Source: Clostridia bacterium (GTDB lineage Bacteria; Bacillota; Clostridia; Christensenellales; CAG-138). From it: a DNA stretch of 64,000 nt. The stretch spans positions 62,001 to 126,000 of the forward strand of contig JAFXZJ010000027.1 of assembly GCA_017541305.1 (NCBI GenBank), read 5' to 3'. Position numbers and translations under genes: made by a program. Below the pieces are notes generated by a model. The model worked only from the letters and a program-made list of their open reading frames with translations. It was not told the DNA's origin and did no database searches. Position 1 is the stretch's first letter. Every line of letters starts with the position of its first letter. Shown in pieces: positions 60,580-64,000 of the stretch.

Positions 60580-61965
60580 TTATGCGTTTACGAGGAACGC
60601 GTGATAGCCGCGCATGGCCTCGTAAAGGTCGGCCTTGGAGATGATCTCCCAGGGGGCGTGCATGGAGAGCACCGCCACGCCGGAATCGATCACGTTCATG
60701 CAATAGAGCGCGCAGATATAGGCGATGGTGCCGCCGCCGCCAAGATCGACGCGGCCGAGCTCGGCGGTCTGGAAGGATACGCCTGCGTCGTCCATTATCT
60801 TGCGCACCTCGGCCATGTATTCGGCATTGGCGTCGTTGGAGCCGCCCTTGCCTCGGGAGCCGGTGTACTTATTGAAGCACACGCCGCGGCCGAGGAACGC
60901 CGCGTTCTTCTTCTCAAACGCGGAGGCGAAATTGGGATCGAAGCCCGCCGAGACGTCGCAGGAGAGCATCTTGGACGCCGCAAGGCCGCGCCTGAGCTTG
61001 AGATCGCAGTAATCGCCGGTGAGGTTCATCAGCTCGGCAAACGCGTTCTCGAAATAATGGGCCTGCATGCCGGTGGCGCCGACGGAGCCGATCTCTTCCT
61101 TATCGGCAAAGAGGCAGCAAACGGTCTTTTCGGGGACGCCCTCCACGTTGAATATGGCCTCGAGCTCGGCAAACGCGCACACTCTGTCGTCATGGCCATA
61201 GCCCAGAATCATCGACCTGTCAAGGCCCATCTCACGGGCGCGGCCCGCGGGGACTATCTCGAGCTCGGCGGAGAGGAAATCCTCCTCCTCGATGCCGTAC
61301 TTATCCTTGAGTATGCCCATCACGTTGGCCTTGACGGCTTCCTTCTCGTCGGTATCCTTGACGGGCTTGCCGCCGATGATCAGGTTCAGGTCCTCGCCGC
61401 CGATGACCTCGGAGGCCTTCTTCTGCATCTGCTCCTGAGAGAGGTGGATGAGCAGGTCGGATATGCAGAGCACGGGGTCGTTGTCGTTTTCGCCGATGAC
61501 GATATTGACCTTTGTGCCGTCCTTCCTGACGACCACGCCGTGAATGGCCAGGGGCAGTGTGACCCACTGATACTTTTTGATGCCGCCGTAATAATGGGTG
61601 TCGAGGTAAGCAAGATCGCCGTCCTCATAGAGGGGGTTCTGCTTTACGTCGATCCTGGGGCTGTCGATATGGGCGCCGATTATGTTCATGCCGTTCTCAA
61701 GGGGCTGCCTGCCGATGATGAAGAGCATGATCGTTTTGCCCATGGGCGAAGCCCAAAGCTTTGCGCCGGGAGCGAGCTTTTCGCCCGCCTTCACGGCGTC
61801 CTCAAGCGAGGTGTAGCCGTTCTTTTTGGCAAGCTCCACGGCATAATCCGCGCACTCGCGCTCGGTCTTGCCGTTGTCGAGGAACTTGCGATAGCGCAGG
61901 GAGAGGGATTCAAGCTCTTCAAGCGCCTTGGCGTCATACTTTTTCCATGCGTTTTCTCTTTCCAT
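60580..61965 (-). CDS. M18-family zinc aminopeptidase
   Basis: 461 aa, full length. Metal ligands: His and Asp in IGAHIDSPRIDV, Asp/Glu in ADKEEIGSVGATG, and C-terminal His in SMHAPWEIISKADLYEA. GYGHDDRVCAF carries a further conserved Asp. Cytosolic, dodecameric in homologs; removes N-terminal (often acidic or neutral) residues. Monocistronic. Confidence 0.96.
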   Translation of the reverse strand: MERENAWKKYDAKALEELESLSLRYRKFLDNGKTERECADYAVELAKKNGYTSLEDAVKAGEKLAPGAKLWASPMGKTIMLFIIGRQPLENGMNIIGAHIDSPRIDVKQNPLYEDGDLAYLDTHYYGGIKKYQWVTLPLAIHGVVVRKDGTKVNIVIGENDNDPVLCISDLLIHLSQEQMQKKASEVIGGEDLNLIIGGKPVKDTDEKEAVKANVMGILKDKYGIEEEDFLSAELEIVPAGRAREMGLDRSMILGYGHDDRVCAFAELEAIFNVEGVPEKTVCCLFADKEEIGSVGATGMQAHYFENAFAELMNLTGDYCDLKLRRGLAASKMLSCDVSAGFDPNFASAFEKKNAAFLGRGVCFNKYTGSRGKGGSNDANAEYMAEVRKIMDDAGVSFQTAELGRVDLGGGGTIAYICALYCMNVIDSGVAVLSMHAPWEIISKADLYEAMRGYHAFLVNA

Positions 61966-62047
61966 ATTGAAACTCCTTTGGATTTGATTAACAGATCAAC
62001 AAAATCATTATACCATGTTCGGACGGCGTTAGCAAGGCGAAAAGTCG

Positions 62048-63001
62048 TCAATAGTTGAACACGTGCAGGCCGAGTTCCTTGGAGATATGCTCCATTGCCT
62101 TGACGGCGGCTATGCTGTTGCCGTAAGGATCCAGCGCGGGGCCGTAAAAGCCGAAGCCCAGCGGACCATGCGCGGAGCACACAAGGCCGCCGCCCACGCC
62201 GCTCTTTGAGGGCACGCCCACGCGCACGCCGAATTCGCCGGAATAATCATACATGCCGCAGGTGAACATAAGGCTCTTGATCGTGCGGACGTTATCCGCG
62301 CCGATCAGCCTTGCGCCCTCGATGGGATCGACGCCGCCGTTTGATATTATCAGTCCGAGCGCGGCGAGCGATTTGGCGTTGACTGCAAGCGAGCACATCT
62401 TGAAGTAAAGCTCGAGCGTCCTTTCGGGATCGCCCTGCAGCACGCCCTTGCTCTTTAAAAGATAAACTATCGCGCGGTTGCGGTCGCCCGTTTCGGCTTC
62501 GCTCCGATAGACCTTTTCATCAAGGGTTATGCCCCCGTCGCGGCAGAGCAGCCTTGCGTAATCGAGCAGCTCCTCAAAGCTTATATGATCCACCAGCAGG
62601 CTGACCGTCTGGATCGCGCCGGCGTTTATCATGGGATTGAAGGGCAGATTGCTTCTTGTGTCCAGCTTGAGTATCGAATTGAACGAATCGCCCGAGGGCT
62701 CCATCATGACGTGCGAAAAGGTGCCGTCAAAGCCACGGAATTTAAGCGCGGCGGCAAGTATTATCACCTTGCTCACGGACTGCACCGAAAAGCGCGTGCC
62801 CGCGTCGCCGATGGAGCAGGTCCTTCCGTCGCCGTCTATCATGCATATGCCGAACGCGTTCGGATCGGCCTTGGCAAGCTCGGGGATATAATCCGCCACG
62901 CGCCCATAGGGTATCGCGCGCAGGCCCGCGTCATAGGCGTCGCGCAGCACCTGCTCTATGCTCTTTATCCCGTCATGCTGTTCAGTTTTCAGTGTGTTCA
63001 T
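62048..63001 (-). CDS. glsA: Glutaminase A
   Basis: 317 aa, beta-lactamase-like fold; hydrolyses glutamine to glutamate and ammonia. Active-site SxxK is S75-V-S-K78 in FSVQSVSKVI; NPMINAGAIQTVSLL and MFTCGMYDYSGEFGVRVG are family signatures; SGVGGGLVCSAHGPLGFG near the end. The ATG overlaps the lipase gene by 20 nt, so probably co-transcribed with it. Confidence 0.96.
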   Translation of the reverse strand: MNTLKTEQHDGIKSIEQVLRDAYDAGLRAIPYGRVADYIPELAKADPNAFGICMIDGDGRTCSIGDAGTRFSVQSVSKVIILAAALKFRGFDGTFSHVMMEPSGDSFNSILKLDTRSNLPFNPMINAGAIQTVSLLVDHISFEELLDYARLLCRDGGITLDEKVYRSEAETGDRNRAIVYLLKSKGVLQGDPERTLELYFKMCSLAVNAKSLAALGLIISNGGVDPIEGARLIGADNVRTIKSLMFTCGMYDYSGEFGVRVGVPSKSGVGGGLVCSAHGPLGFGFYGPALDPYGNSIAAVKAMEHISKELGLHVFNY

Positions 63002-63881
63002 AGCTCTTCACCTTATTCTTTGCCGGCACGCTCCCCGTGCGGGGAGAGTAAACGGCGGATCTTGTCGTGCGCTCTATATTTTCATACAGCGCCGGGGTAT
63101 CGTAATGGATATGGTATTTCAGGGGATGCATCAGCTTGAAAAAGCTCTTTTTCATGGTAAGGCCAACGTCCACCCGGTTGATCATCATAAAGCCGCGGAA
63201 CGGGGGCATATAGCTTATAAGATCGTTCACGTCGGAAAAGTTGAGACATTCGGCGCAGACGGTGTCAAGATATTCGCGCAGGCGCTCCGTGTCCCTGTGC
63301 GCGGCCTTGAAGGGGCGCACGCTGCCGAAGGTGTAAAGATAGGGCTTTATGCCGAAATTGTAGTTTAGGTCCTGAGCGCACAGGCACGCGATGCCCGCGC
63401 CCAGCGACCAGCCCAGCACCTCTGTATGCGCATGGGGGTGCTTTTCATGTATGCGCTGCCAGCGCTTCCTGACGGTGTACTTGATGGCCTTATACATGTT
63501 TCCCCAGCCGTGATGCACGCGCAGCTGCAGGGGCCGGCCCTTAAACTCGATCGCGGCATAATATTTGCTCGAAAACTCGAATACGTTCGCCACCCAATCG
63601 GATTTATCGAGTGTGCGCTGGAAATTCAGCTGTATCACGTCCCTGTCCTCTTCATAATGGACGTCGTAATTCACCTCGTGCGCAAGGCCGATCGCACGCT
63701 GAAGGCGCGAGGAATAATACTTGAACGCGGCATATCTGATATGGCGCGTAAGCTCGCCGGTGTGCGTGTAATCCTCGCTGGTGTTGATGAAGTATTCGCG
63801 AAACGTCAGCCTTTTGTATTCCGTATGCTCCGCCTCCTTTTCCCCGGCTGTTATTTTACCAGAGCCCGCGCCGGATTTCAA
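62982..63881 (-). CDS. Class-3 lipase-like alpha/beta hydrolase
   Basis: Up to 299 aa. Nucleophile elbow GWSLGAG in EVLGWSLGAGIACLCAQDL, followed by YLYTFGSVRPF and a later Asp/His region (DVNDLISYMPPF). No signal peptide. The start is unsettled: the only standard codon is a TTG at 63881, which is itself the -35 of a good promoter (63853-63881); the strong AAAAGGAGG points to an ACG at 63824. The overlap with glsA suggests an operon. Confidence 0.78.
   Translation of the reverse strand: MKSGAGSGKITAGEKEAEHTEYKRLTFREYFINTSEDYTHTGELTRHIRYAAFKYYSSRLQRAIGLAHEVNYDVHYEEDRDVIQLNFQRTLDKSDWVANVFEFSSKYYAAIEFKGRPLQLRVHHGWGNMYKAIKYTVRKRWQRIHEKHPHAHTEVLGWSLGAGIACLCAQDLNYNFGIKPYLYTFGSVRPFKAAHRDTERLREYLDTVCAECLNFSDVNDLISYMPPFRGFMMINRVDVGLTMKKSFFKLMHPLKYHIHYDTPALYENIERTTRSAVYSPRTGSVPAKNKVKSYEHTEN
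63853..63881 (-). promoter_or_regulatory. Sigma-A promoter of lipase-glsA
   Basis: On the minus strand TTGAAA, 17-nt spacer, TAAAAT. It overlaps the apparent TTG start of the lipase frame. Confidence 0.6.
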
Positions 63882-63992
63882 CGCCGCAGCGGGATTTTTC
63901 GCGGAAAAAACCGTTTTCGAAGCCGCTTTGGGATATGGTTTTTTAACGCGCCATGGTGTATAATTGTTTTATTCAGGCTCAAGGAGGGGCAA

Positions 63993-64000
63993 ATGGCCGT
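63993..64000 (+). CDS. Start of a further gene (cut by window end)
   Basis: ATGGCCGT preceded by AAGGAGGGG (6-7 nt) and a -10 TATAAT at 63959-63964. Only two codons and part of a third are visible, so the product cannot be named. Confidence 0.6.

Noticed and set aside
63882..63992. Another gene between the lipase and the window end
   Set aside because: Only a promoter-like TATAAT and a ribosome binding site belonging to the gene beginning at 63993 are visible.

Overview
The window reads as a chromosomal stretch of an anaerobic, endospore-forming member of the Firmicutes, class Clostridia. The sporulation evidence is an alpha/beta-type SASP, a gerA-gerB-gerC germination operon, a SpoIVFA/SpoIVFB-like pair and a SpoVB-like flippase. 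The anaerobe evidence is an indolepyruvate:ferredoxin oxidoreductase with two 4Fe-4S motifs. GC looks high (around 60 % by eye, not computed). The species cannot be named; a gut-type clostridial lineage is a guess. Most of the window is housekeeping sequence. The one clear accessory-looking patch is about 41.6-43.3 kb.

Layout. 0-7.1 kb (minus): obg (cut by the window edge), nth, a hypothetical, then a methyltransferase-Hsp33-TPR-THUMP methyltransferase operon. 7.2-9.1 kb: a D,D-carboxypeptidase. 9.3-15.0 kb (plus): a metal-binding protein with mnmA, deoC, two tandem paralogous lipoproteins and a MATE exporter. 15.1-21.0 kb (minus): SEC-C protein, icd, an MscL with a zinc ribbon, and gerA-gerB-gerC behind a forespore-type promoter candidate. 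21.2-32.6 kb (plus): a tightly packed run iorA-iorB-MalY/PatB-pcrA-ligA-AIR synthase-like-C69 dipeptidase-M28 peptidase. 32.8-36.0 kb: a lipoprotein, trpS on the opposite strand, and an ECF sigma factor with a membrane-anchored putative anti-sigma factor. 36.1-39.6 kb (minus): an aminotransferase-tdh-kbl operon behind a perfect consensus promoter.

39.8-43.4 kb: a zinc-ribbon membrane protein, a TauE-like permease broken by one stop codon, a low-GC two-gene unit (small membrane protein plus voltage-gated-type K+ channel), a hairpin cluster carrying a copied tRNA 3' end, and tRNA-Pro(GGG). 43.5-48.6 kb (minus): an rRNA methyltransferase, SASP, and spoIVFA-spoIVFB-tgt behind a near-consensus sigma-E promoter; then a LexA-like repressor whose catalytic Ser and Lys are replaced. 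48.7-51.6 kb: a 39-residue membrane peptide, a cyclophilin lipoprotein and a membrane-anchored beta-propeller. 51.6-57.0 kb (minus): the cell-division neighbourhood divIVA, sepF, YggS-type protein, HlyD-like protein, dUTPase-like protein, M16 peptidase and a degenerate deacetylase. 57.2-64 kb: SpoVB-like flippase, dGTPase, a hypothetical, M18 aminopeptidase, glutaminase, a class-3 lipase, and the first codons of one more gene.

No CRISPR array, transposase, integrase or phage cluster is visible. The observations most worth checking are the altered LexA-like protein facing a tiny membrane peptide, the tRNA-Pro duplication beside the channel module, the nonsense-interrupted TauE gene, the MscL-zinc ribbon fusion, and the sporulation promoters that fit the genes they precede.
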